Positions 1 through 5,311 of a stretch of 5,311 nt of DNA are shown here, piece after piece. The DNA comes from Terriglobia bacterium (GTDB lineage Bacteria; Acidobacteriota; Terriglobia; UBA7540): NCBI GenBank assembly GCA_022866195.1, contig JALHUF010000110.1, forward strand, positions 1 through 5,311, written 5' to 3'. The translations under genes were made by a program, and so were the position numbers. Under the pieces are notes generated by a model, which was not told the DNA's origin, did no database searches, and saw only the letters and a program-made list of their open reading frames with translations. The number at the start of each line of letters is the position of its first letter. The first letter of the stretch is position 1.

Positions 1-523
1 CTGGCGTTGCCTCCGCACCGCCCCCGATGCTGGCGTAAACGCGTACGCGGTCGCGTCGCCGCCCCCCGAAAAGCTGCCAGAGGCTCTGGCCGGTCACTTT
101 GCCGAAGATGTCCCAAAGCGCAATGTCGATGCCCGCGATGGCTTCCGGCTGCGCGCCCATTACACCCAGCTTGTACGTGGAGAAAAACATGTCTTCCCAG
201 AGTCGCTCGCGTTCGAGCGCGTCCTGACCTACGGCGTGGGGCTTGAGCGCCTCGGTCACGAAGCTTGCGATCGCGCGCACGTTCATGGGGCTTGATTCGC
301 CGTAGCCGGTGACTCCCTGGTCGGTGCGGACGACGACGAACAGCGAGTCGCAGTTGAGAACCCACGTCTCGACGTCAGTGATCTTGAGGCGAGGGGTTTT
401 GGCGCCCGCCCACTTCGCCCCCAGGAAGGTCAGCCCGGCAGCGGCGCCGGCTACCGCCAGAGGCAGCCGCAGAAGTTTTCGGCGTGTCGGAGAAAAACCT
501 CTTGTTTGCGATGGTTCGCGCAT
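1..523 (-). CDS. Tat-exported mandelate racemase/muconate lactonizing enzyme family protein, N-terminal part (C-terminus off the left edge)
   Basis: The visible 174 residues begin with a twin-arginine signal: TRRKLL at residues 13-18, a hydrophobic stretch to about residue 35, and an Ala-Gly-Ala cleavage-like site at 39-41. The rest matches the N-terminal capping domain of the enolase superfamily: a strand ending in GVTGYGE (70-76), then the helical AIAGIDIALWD segment (128-138) and the KVTGQSLWQLFGG stretch (142-154) that leads into the barrel. Family members abstract a proton alpha to a carboxylate using Mg2+; many act as sugar-acid dehydratases, racemases or cycloisomerases. The catalytic Lys and the Asp/Glu metal ligands lie outside the window, so the substrate cannot be assigned. 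The ATG at 523 is chosen because GAGG lies 5 bases upstream and the Tat motif follows directly. Export by Tat would be unusual for this mostly cytoplasmic family. Family call firm, substrate unknown. Confidence 0.9.
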   Translation of the reverse strand, partial: MREPSQTRGFSPTRRKLLRLPLAVAGAAAGLTFLGAKWAGAKTPRLKITDVETWVLNCDSLFVVVRTDQGVTGYGESSPMNVRAIASFVTEALKPHAVGQDALERERLWEDMFFSTYKLGVMGAQPEAIAGIDIALWDIFGKVTGQSLWQLFGGRRRDRVRVYASIGGGAEATP

Positions 524-614
524 GTGCACCTCGCCGCCGTGTCAGGATGCGGACTCCCATGCCTAAGCAGGACTGAAAAGTATCACAAGTGGCTATCGTT
601 TTCCTGCGGTGCCA

Positions 615-661
615 GGGACCTCCGTGTCCTGTGGACGGTCGCAGGTCTCCGGAGTGGTCCC
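615..661. repeat. Nested inverted repeat in the divergent gap upstream of the ACT-domain gene
   Basis: GGGACC at 615-620 pairs with GGTCCC at 656-661. The stem continues as TCCG 621-624 with CGGA 650-653, leaving a two-base bulge at 654-655. The enclosed loop holds a second small hairpin, GTCC 626-629 with GGAC 633-636. It lies about 100 bases before the ACT-domain start, within the 524-759 gap that otherwise shows no gene. It could be a structured leader, a repeat element or chance pairing in GC-rich DNA. No ligand or regulator can be assigned from one copy. Confidence 0.35.
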
Positions 662-759
662 CGTTGCGCCGGGCGGTGAAACTGTGTAGAGTCGCCTTGA
701 CATTGGCGCGAGGTACGTCGGGAGGGAACGCAGCTCTTGACGCCGGAGGGAGATTAAAC

Positions 760-1149
760 GTGGCGGTGGTGAAGCAGCTTTCCGTTATGGTTGAGAACAA
801 GCGCGGAGCGCTGGCCGAGTTGTGTTCTGAACTCGCCAAGGTGGCGGTGAATATCGTTGCCTTCTCTGTGCCGGAGCAGGCCGGCGTGGCTCCTGTCCGC
901 TTGGTGGTCAACGGGATTGATGCTGCGAAGAAGATTTGCGGCAGCCTGGGGATCAAGTACGACGAGGAAGAAGTGATTGCCGCACGAGTCTCGGACCGTC
1001 CCGGAGCCCTCGGGAAGCTAACCCGCAAACTTGCAGACCACAATATCGATATCAAGTATGCCTACGGGAGCATCTTGAAAGGCGCCGGCGCGGCGATCGT
1101 GATCCTTGCTGTCTCCGATGTGGCGGCGGCCGCGAAGGTCGCAAAGTAG
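760..1149 (+). CDS. Free-standing tandem ACT-domain protein
   Basis: This 129-residue protein consists almost only of two ACT domains, about residues 5-66 and 70-128. Each has the strand-helix pattern with a Gly at the first loop: ENKRGALAELCSELA (12-26) in the first and DRPGALGKLTRKLAD (79-93) in the second. ACT domains bind small ligands, usually amino acids, at domain interfaces. Proteins with only two ACT domains (the COG4747-like type) have no catalytic part and are thought to act as sensors or regulatory subunits; the ligand here is unknown. The GTG at 760 is chosen because GGAGGGAG (745-752) sits at good spacing and the ACT fold begins immediately after it. The same frame is open upstream to 589, but that extension is Cys- and Arg-rich and unlike the domain. 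It is divergent from the enolase-family gene and convergent with the next gene, so probably monocistronic. A TTGACA at 697-702 lacks a good -10 partner. Confidence 0.88.
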   Translation: MAVVKQLSVMVENKRGALAELCSELAKVAVNIVAFSVPEQAGVAPVRLVVNGIDAAKKICGSLGIKYDEEEVIAARVSDRPGALGKLTRKLADHNIDIKYAYGSILKGAGAAIVILAVSDVAAAAKVAK

Positions 1150-1253
1150 AGACCCACATCCTTTCGTGATGGCCTTTGACCGCCGGAGCAAGAGGTGCCG
1201 CAAGGGCGCTGGGGCGGCGGGTGTTGGCAGCTACCAGAAGCGTGTATTCCCGC

Positions 1254-1559
1254 CTACTTTTGATGCTGGCTTGCAGGGCTGAGTCCGTGAGTTGGCCAGG
1301 CAAAGTCTTTGAACGCGCCCGTGTAGTCGAACGCGCCGGCAGGAATGGGTTTCTCGGGCGAGACCTTGAGGCCCGCGCCACGCACCGCCGCCAGGACTTC
1401 TGCTTCGTGAAGGCGTGAGGCGTCGTACTCGACCCGCAACACCTGCCCCTCCAGGGAGAGCCGGCGGATGCCGTACACTGTCGAAAGCCGCGCCAGGCCT
1501 TCAAGCTCTCTGGATTTTAGTGGCCCTGCCAAACGATATCGCGTGTTTAGGAAAGTCAT
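1254..1559 (-). CDS. Small HMA-like protein lacking the CxxC metal site, divergent from copA
   Basis: The product has 101 residues and no cysteine. Residues 6-66 fit the beta-alpha-beta-beta-alpha-beta order of a heavy-metal-associated domain: strand RYRLAG (7-12), a helix to about 29, YGIRRLSLEG (29-38), VLRVEYD (40-46), helix LHEAEVLAAVRGAG (50-63) and a final strand. The GI turn, V-x-YD strand and AG end are typical of CopZ-like domains. The loop that normally carries MxCxxC reads about GPLKS (12-16), so Cu(I) binding by that site is not expected. A tail of about 35 residues follows, with aromatic residues and two histidines (91, 99). The ATG at 1559 has AAGGGG 9 bases upstream; a possible earlier ATG at 1595 would lie upstream of the predicted transcription start. 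It is divergent from the copper ATPase, which suggests a linked role. The fold is my inference from pattern, without a search; function unknown. Confidence 0.72.
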   Translation of the reverse strand: MTFLNTRYRLAGPLKSRELEGLARLSTVYGIRRLSLEGQVLRVEYDASRLHEAEVLAAVRGAGLKVSPEKPIPAGAFDYTGAFKDFAWPTHGLSPASQHQK

Positions 1560-1585
1560 TTGTCTGAACCCCTTCGCAGCCGCCA

Positions 1586-1594
1586 ATGATAGCA
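1586..1594 (-). promoter_or_regulatory. Extended -10 promoter element for the HMA-like gene
   Basis: On the minus strand the sequence reads TGC followed by TATCAT, an extended -10 with 5 of 6 matches to TATAAT. Transcription from it would start near 1579, about 20 bases before the ATG at 1559, leaving room for the AAGGGG ribosome site. No convincing -35 is seen, which extended -10 promoters tolerate. No dyad typical of a CueR- or CsoR-type copper operator was recognised between 1560 and 1691. Confidence 0.45.
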
Positions 1595-1691
1595 TGATGT
1601 GTTGGCTCGAAGCCGCGGGCGCGTAACGCCAGGCTGGGGTGACGAATCCAATAGACGAGAGGCTTTTGCCGCTCGGCGTTTGAAGTGTCTG

Positions 1692-4163
1692 ATGATCACA
1701 GCAGGAGCAATGGGAAGCAGCAATCGCCAGGAAACGGTGGTTTTGGATCTCGAGGGGATGACCTGTTCTTCCTGCGCAGCGCGTATTGAGAAGGCGCTGA
1801 AGGGTGTCCCTGGCGTGACCAGCGCCGCGGTGAACTTCGCGACCGAGCAGGCCCACGTTCGCTTCGAGCCTTCGCGTACCCGGCCCGACGATTTGCTGCG
1901 CGCGGTGGAAGGCGAAGGATACAAAGCGAGGATTGCGGTCCGGAGCGGCGCGCACGTGATGCCGCCCGCCGCGGATGCAGTGCCCCAGCAGATCAGTCTA
2001 AAGATCACCGGCATGCACTGTGCCTCGTGCGTGGCAAGGATTGAAGGAGCCCTGAGGCAGGTTCCGGGCGTGCGGATGGCTTCGGTAAATCTAGCTACAG
2101 AGAAAGCGCTCGTGGAACTAGACCCCGCAGAGGCCAAGGTCGAAGCGCTGGTCAGTGCCGTAGAGGAAGCGGGATACGGTGCGGCGCTAAGTGTACCGAA
2201 GCGTGCGGGCGGCGCCGACGCCGAAGCTCGGGAACTGAAGAGGCAAGCGGAGGATCACCTCCTGCGTCGGGACCTGCGGCTGGCGCTGGTCCTGGGGATT
2301 CCGGTCGCCCTGATCAGCATGCTGATGGTTCCACTCCCTTACGTCAACCAGATGCTGCTGGTGCTGACACTGCCGGTGTGGGCTTACGCAGGCCGTCGGT
2401 TCCACTGGGGCGCCTTGCGTCAGGCTCGCCACTTCTCCGCCAACATGGACACTCTGGTTTCGCTGGGCACGACGGCAGCGTTTGCCTGGAGCGTCGCGGC
2501 GGTGCTGGCTGGCAAATCGGACCAAGTCTATTTCGATTCGGCCGCGGTCATCGTCATGCTCATCCTGGTCGGCAAGGTTTTGGAGAACCGGGCCAAGCGG
2601 CGCGCTTCTGCCGCCATTCAGGCGCTCATGGATTTGCAGCCGCCCACGGCGCGGGTGGAGCGCGACGGCACCATCCTGGAGTTGCCGGTGGCGGAAGTCC
2701 GCGTGGGCGACGTCGCGGTGGTCCGTCCCGGGGAAAAAATTCCCGTGGACGGGACGGTTCTCGAAGGCACGACTGGTGTCAACGAGTCGCTGCTGACGGG
2801 TGAAAGCTTGCCGGTCGAGAAGCAGCCGGGAAGCGAAGTGATTGGCGGGACCATCAACGGCACGGGGAGCATCCGTTATCGCGCCACCCGCGTGGGTGAG
2901 GACACAACGCTGGCGGAGATTGTCCGCATCGTGGAGGCGGCGCAAGGGTCCAAAGCTCCCATGCAGCGCCTGGCGGACCAGGTGGCGGGAGTTTTCGTTC
3001 CCATCGTGATGGGCATTGCGGTGGTCACTTTTGGACTGCACTGGTGGCTTGCGCATAACCTGGCGGCAGCCGTCATCAATGCCGTCGCAGTGCTCGTGAT
3101 TGCCTGCCCGTGCGCGATGGGTCTGGCGACACCGACCGCGATCATGGTTGGCACGGGCAAGGGTGCGGAGGAAGGTGTACTCATCCGGGGTGGTGACAGC
3201 CTGGAGAAGGTGCGGCACCTGAAGACGGTGATCTTCGACAAAACAGGAACGTTGACCCGCGGGCGGCCCGAGGTCGTCGACATTGTCCCCCTCGCCGGGG
3301 CGAATCCGACCGAACTGCTAGCCGTGGCCGCGGCAGTCGAGCAGTCAAGCGAACACCCTCTCGGCGAAGCCATCGTCCGCGCTGCCACGCAGCGCCAAGT
3401 TGCGCCTCCACAAGGCTTGTCCGACTTTGCCTACACGCCCGGCCGCGGGGTGCGCGCCCGCCTTGCTCAGGAAGCCGTGCTGCTGGGCAATCGCCGCCTG
3501 ATGGAAGAGAGCGGGGTTCTGCTTGGCGAGGCTGAGCAGGCACTCGCCGCGCTGGAGTCGGAGGGGAAGACAACAGTCCTGGTGGCGCGAGGAAATCGAC
3601 TGGTAGGCGTGCTGGGCATTGCCGACCCGGCCAAAGCGGAAGCGGCCCACGTCGTCGAGGCCCTGCATGAACTGGGACTGAGGGTGATGATGCTGACCGG
3701 CGACACTCGCCCAACGGCAGAGGCTATCGCGCGCGCGGTGGGAATCGACGAAGTGATTGCAGAAGTGTTGCCGCAGGAAAAGCTTGAGGCCATCGCGCGA
3801 CTTCAGAAACGCGGTCAGGTGGTGGCGATGGTCGGCGACGGCGTCAACGATGCGCCGGCGCTGGCTCAGGCTGACCTGGGGATAGCTCTGGGCAGCGGGT
3901 CTGCCGTGGCCTTGGAGAGCGCGGACATCGCCCTGCCCGGCGATGACCTGCGCGGCGTCGTCCGGGCCATACAGCTCAGTCGGCGTACGGTACGGATCAT
4001 CAAGCAGAATCTCTTTTGGGCTTTCATTTACAACGTCGTCGCCATCCCCGTCGCCGCGCTGGGCTGGTTGAATCCCATGATTGCCGCAGCCGCCATGGCT
4101 TTCAGTTCGGTGTTCGTGGTCACCAATTCCCTCCGCTTGCGACGATTCTCGCCTTCACTGTGA
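1692..4163 (+). CDS. copA: Copper-translocating P1B-type ATPase (Cu(I) exporter)
   Basis: This 823-residue inner-membrane pump should couple ATP hydrolysis to Cu(I) export from the cytoplasm. Two N-terminal HMA domains carry GMTCSSC (22-28) and GMHCASC (107-113). Predicted membrane segments lie near 195-213, 217-234, 254-273, 279-298, 431-450, 458-482, 770-790 and 795-813. The actuator motif TGES is at 369-372, the membrane metal site CPC at 472-474, the phosphorylated Asp in DKTGT at 516-520, the P1B HP motif at 555-556, TGD at 669-671 and GDGVNDAP at 715-722. Tyr-Asn (780-781) in segment 7 and Met plus Ser (802, 806) in segment 8 fit the P1B-1 copper subclass. All key residues are present and length is normal. 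The ATG at 1692 is preferred (weak GAAG 6 bases upstream); ATG 1710 is possible but its AGGAG is only 2 bases away. The frame is open to GTG 1599, where the added residues do not resemble the family. It stands alone, divergent from the HMA-like gene. Confidence 0.96.
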   Translation: MITAGAMGSSNRQETVVLDLEGMTCSSCAARIEKALKGVPGVTSAAVNFATEQAHVRFEPSRTRPDDLLRAVEGEGYKARIAVRSGAHVMPPAADAVPQQISLKITGMHCASCVARIEGALRQVPGVRMASVNLATEKALVELDPAEAKVEALVSAVEEAGYGAALSVPKRAGGADAEARELKRQAEDHLLRRDLRLALVLGIPVALISMLMVPLPYVNQMLLVLTLPVWAYAGRRFHWGALRQARHFSANMDTLVSLGTTAAFAWSVAAVLAGKSDQVYFDSAAVIVMLILVGKVLENRAKRRASAAIQALMDLQPPTARVERDGTILELPVAEVRVGDVAVVRPGEKIPVDGTVLEGTTGVNESLLTGESLPVEKQPGSEVIGGTINGTGSIRYRATRVGEDTTLAEIVRIVEAAQGSKAPMQRLADQVAGVFVPIVMGIAVVTFGLHWWLAHNLAAAVINAVAVLVIACPCAMGLATPTAIMVGTGKGAEEGVLIRGGDSLEKVRHLKTVIFDKTGTLTRGRPEVVDIVPLAGANPTELLAVAAAVEQSSEHPLGEAIVRAATQRQVAPPQGLSDFAYTPGRGVRARLAQEAVLLGNRRLMEESGVLLGEAEQALAALESEGKTTVLVARGNRLVGVLGIADPAKAEAAHVVEALHELGLRVMMLTGDTRPTAEAIARAVGIDEVIAEVLPQEKLEAIARLQKRGQVVAMVGDGVNDAPALAQADLGIALGSGSAVALESADIALPGDDLRGVVRAIQLSRRTVRIIKQNLFWAFIYNVVAIPVAALGWLNPMIAAAAMAFSSVFVVTNSLRLRRFSPSL

Positions 4164-4178
4164 CTTGGGTTTTGGAGT

Positions 4179-4196
4179 GCGGAGGCTTGCCTGCGC
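4179..4196. repeat. Hairpin just after copA, possible REP-like element or weak terminator
   Basis: GCGGAGG (4179-4185) pairs with CCTGCGC (4190-4196) around a CTTG tetraloop, with one internal G-G mismatch. It lies 15 bases after the copA stop codon. There is no T-run after it, so intrinsic termination would be weak. It sits in the 148-base gap between copA and the next gene. The arms and the flanking GGAGTGCGGAGGCTTGCC text remind me of GC-rich repeats dispersed in acidobacterial genomes; that is recollection, not a search result. Confidence 0.4.
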
Positions 4197-4269
4197 CTTG
4201 CACCTGGGGACGTGCTCCCGTGGTTCTTTCACTATCAAACTTGGCGGCGCAGCGCGCGTGCCTGCGTTG

Positions 4270-4278
4270 TGCTAGAAT
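4270..4278 (+). promoter_or_regulatory. Extended -10 promoter for the 68-residue protein
   Basis: The sequence TGC followed by TAGAAT is an extended -10 with 5 of 6 matches to TATAAT. It would place the transcription start near 4285, about 27 bases before the ATG at 4312. No good -35 is seen at 16-18 bases. The start codon has its own GAGG (4303-4306) five bases upstream. Together these suggest the small gene is transcribed independently of copA. Confidence 0.5.
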
Positions 4279-4311
4279 CCGCACGAGTTGATACTCCTCT
4301 GTGAGGCGACC

Positions 4312-4518
4312 ATGGCGAAGAAACAGAAAGGTCCGAGCAACAGCGCGCTGGAGGCCCAGGTTATGCCGGTGGTGGCGGCCACGCTGGCCGGGGTGATTTA
4401 TCAGGCGCGCCTGCTGAACCGGCAGTCGAAGGTGAACATTCCAGAACAGGAAGTAATCTCGGATGTGGTCAACCTGTGGCGCATCGTGAAGGAAGCGTTG
4501 GCTGAAGACGAGAAATGA
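4312..4518 (+). CDS. Small hypothetical protein, 68 residues
   Basis: I do not recognise this protein. It begins with a lysine-rich stretch (MAKKQKG, 1-7), followed by an apolar segment MPVVAATLAGVIY (about 18-30) that is too short for a clear membrane span, then a mixed charged region ending in an acidic LAEDEK tail. Most of residues 12-66 looks helical, broken near NIP at 42-44. It has no cysteine and no obvious catalytic motif. ATG 4312 is chosen because GAGG sits 5 bases upstream; the TTG at 4288 in the same frame lacks such a site and lies at the predicted transcription start. An extended -10 at 4270-4278 and the codon pattern support a real gene. It is convergent with the thioredoxin-like gene and 148 bases after copA, with no shown link to copper. 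Confidence 0.72.
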   Translation: MAKKQKGPSNSALEAQVMPVVAATLAGVIYQARLLNRQSKVNIPEQEVISDVVNLWRIVKEALAEDEK

Positions 4519-4538
4519 GTGTGCACAGGCAGGCCTTT

Positions 4539-4592
4539 TGTAGCGGCGCCCCGAGCGCCGACCCACGGCGGCAGGCACAGAATGCCGCTACA
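4539..4592. repeat. Nested REP-like inverted repeat between convergent genes, possible terminator
   Basis: TGTAGCGGC at 4539-4547 is the exact reverse complement of GCCGCTACA at 4584-4592. Within these outer arms two alternative smaller hairpins can form: GGCGC 4545-4549 with GCGCC 4555-4559, and GCGGCA 4568-4573 with TGCCGC 4583-4588. The two inner hairpins share bases with the outer stem, so the folds compete. The element fills most of the 88-base gap between convergent genes. On the plus strand it is followed by GGTTTT (4593-4598), a short T-run, so it may end transcription of the 68-residue gene; the minus side lacks a T-run. The TGTAGCGGC ends resemble dispersed bacterial REP-like repeats. 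Confidence 0.6.
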
Positions 4593-4606
4593 GGTTTTAC
4601 GAGCGG

Positions 4607-5146
4607 CTAGCGCCCCGGCCGGTCGCTCGGGCGGGCGAGGCTGCTCACAAAGCTGATGATTTGAGGGTCCCGCCAGTCAATGGCGCCGATGATTTTCTTG
4701 GCAATTTTTCCGTCGGCATCAATCACGTAAGTCTCGGGAAACTTGAAAGTCCCGTAGCGGGAGGCTACGGCCTGGTCCGGGTCGCGCGCAATGGGGAAGG
4801 AGAGTTGTTGCTCCACCACGAACTTCTCCAGCGCTGCCCGGTCCTGATCCACGCTCACGCCGATGACGGTTACGCCGAGGCTCCGCGTGCGCTCTGCGAA
4901 TTCCTTCAGGCCGGGAGCCTCTTCGACGCAAGGTGGGCACCAAGTGGCCCAGAAATTCAAGACCACCACGCTCTGGCGATAGTCGCGGAGGGAAATGGTT
5001 TGCTGCGTCAGGGTCGGCAGGGTGAAGTCCGGCGCGCGGTCGCCCACCTGGAGGGGATGTAGTTGCCTTGATCGCAGAGCTAAGAAGACCGCACCTGCCA
5101 CAATCGCGACGAAGACAAGCAGTTTGATGAGCTGCCTTTTGCTCAT
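4607..5146 (-). CDS. Membrane-anchored TlpA/ResA-like thiol-disulfide oxidoreductase
   Basis: The 179-residue product has a short basic N-terminus, one uncleaved-looking membrane anchor (about residues 6-24), then a thioredoxin-fold domain facing the periplasm. The fold opens with VGDRAPDFTLP (34-44), typical of the AhpC/TSA and Redoxin-like TlpA family. The active site is WCPPC (69-73), with both cysteines present, and FPET (136-139) supplies the cis-proline loop. Such proteins reduce disulfides outside the cytoplasm, for example apocytochrome c or copper-site cysteines, usually fed by CcdA or DsbD, which are not in view. Start choice: an ATG at 5161 in the same frame adds five residues but overlaps a perfect TATAAT on this strand, so I prefer ATG 5146. 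Neither start has a clear ribosome site. The gene is convergent with the 68-residue gene and divergent from the glycosyltransferase. Family firm, exact partner unknown. Confidence 0.9.
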   Translation of the reverse strand: MSKRQLIKLLVFVAIVAGAVFLALRSRQLHPLQVGDRAPDFTLPTLTQQTISLRDYRQSVVVLNFWATWCPPCVEEAPGLKEFAERTRSLGVTVIGVSVDQDRAALEKFVVEQQLSFPIARDPDQAVASRYGTFKFPETYVIDADGKIAKKIIGAIDWRDPQIISFVSSLARPSDRPGR

Positions 5147-5159
5147 GCTGTGAGCGTCC

Positions 5160-5167
5160 ATTATAAT
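5160..5167. promoter_or_regulatory. Palindromic -10 element, candidate divergent promoter
   Basis: ATTATAAT at 5160-5167 equals its own reverse complement, giving a perfect TATAAT on each strand (plus 5162-5167, minus 5165-5160). On the plus strand TTGCTC (5139-5144) is 17 bases upstream and could serve as a partial -35 for the glycosyltransferase gene. No matching -35 is seen for the minus direction. Minus transcripts would start near 5153, downstream of ATG 5161, favouring ATG 5146 with a very short leader for the thioredoxin-like gene. Confidence 0.5.
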
Positions 5168-5251
5168 AGTAGTTCGCGGCGCGGGCGGAAATCTTAACTG
5201 AGATGTGCGAAGACTTAATGGTGTGTCCGGAGGCGACCGCGAGCCGAGCGC

Positions 5252-5311
5252 ATGAGGGTGAGCACTGAGGGGCGAGTAACGGCCATCATTCCCGCGCGCA
5301 ACGAAGAAGCC
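5252..5311 (+). CDS. Family 2 (GT-A type) glycosyltransferase, first 20 codons only
   Basis: Only the first 20 residues are visible before the right edge. The segment VTAIIPARNEEA (9-20) is the characteristic first strand and nucleotide-binding turn of GT-A family 2 glycosyltransferases, which move a sugar from a nucleotide-sugar donor to a lipid, polysaccharide or other acceptor. ATG 5252 is the first ATG in the frame, which opens after a TAA at 5216. GTG 5258 is an alternative. The ribosome site is weak: GGAGG at 5229-5233 is 18 bases away. The gene is divergent from the thioredoxin-like gene and probably uses the -10 at 5162-5167. Acceptor and donor cannot be told from this fragment. A nucleotidyltransferase is a less likely reading. 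Confidence 0.7.
   Translation, partial: MRVSTEGRVTAIIPARNEEA

Noticed and set aside
697..702. Perfect TTGACA as a -35 for the ACT gene
   Set aside because: No TATAAT-like hexamer is found 16-18 bases downstream; that stretch is GGAGG-like.
589..759. N-terminal extension of the ACT gene
   Set aside because: The extension does not resemble an ACT protein, crosses the inverted repeat at 615-661, and the GTG at 760 has a strong ribosome site.
375..1055. Long minus-strand reading frame of 226 codons
   Set aside because: It overlaps both the start of the enolase-family gene (in another frame) and the ACT gene on the opposite strand; its composition is Ser/Thr/Arg-rich without family features.
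1197..1218. Hairpin GCCGC/GCGGC between the ACT and HMA-like genes as a bidirectional terminator
   Set aside because: The stem has only 5 base pairs with a 12-base loop and no T-run; expected by chance in GC-rich DNA.
1599..1691. N-terminal extension of CopA from GTG 1599
   Set aside because: Arg-rich sequence unlike the family, no ribosome site, and it overlaps the divergent promoter region.
1560..1691. Copper-responsive operator (CueR or CsoR type) between the HMA-like gene and copA
   Set aside because: No dyad resembling the known operators was found by eye, and no regulator gene is in the window.
2187..3218. Minus-strand reading frame of 343 codons inside copA
   Set aside because: It is antisense to conserved copA codons, rich in His, Arg and Gln as expected of a GC-rich shadow, and has no recognisable domain.
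1..5311. CRISPR array, tRNA, rRNA, transposase or phage/defence system
   Set aside because: No regularly spaced repeats, no RNA-gene signatures and no matching protein motifs were seen.

Overview
The window is high-GC, densely coded bacterial chromosome. Gene content, GC-rich codon use and dispersed GC-rich hairpins between genes suggest an acidobacterium or a similar soil or sediment bacterium. That placement is an inference from general resemblance; no 16S or marker gene is present. No transposase, integrase, CRISPR array, tRNA or rRNA gene was seen.

Layout, left to right: (1) the N-terminal 174 residues of a Tat-exported enolase-superfamily enzyme (mandelate racemase/muconate lactonizing type) on the minus strand, running off the left edge; (2) a 236-base divergent gap holding a nested inverted repeat; (3) a free-standing tandem ACT-domain protein on the plus strand; (4) a small cysteine-free protein on the minus strand that looks like a heavy-metal-associated (HMA) fold without its CxxC motif; (5) divergent from it, a full-length copper-type P1B ATPase (CopA) with two N-terminal CxxC metal-binding domains; (6) a 68-residue unrecognised protein with its own extended -10 promoter; (7) a convergent gap with a nested REP-like hairpin; (8) a membrane-anchored TlpA/ResA-type thioredoxin on the minus strand; (9) the first 20 codons of a family 2 glycosyltransferase on the plus strand, divergent from the thioredoxin across a palindromic -10 element.

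The clearest functional unit is the divergent pair at 1254-4163. CopA should export Cu(I) from the cytoplasm, and the HMA-like protein beside it may be a regulatory or scaffold partner rather than a metal carrier. The thioredoxin-like protein is a periplasmic disulfide reductase candidate and could relate to cytochrome or copper-site maturation, but it is not in one operon with copA. The remaining genes look like ordinary neighbours. I see no convincing new multi-gene system. The most interesting items are the cysteine-free HMA-like partner, the symmetric divergent promoter near 5160-5167, and the intergenic hairpin elements.
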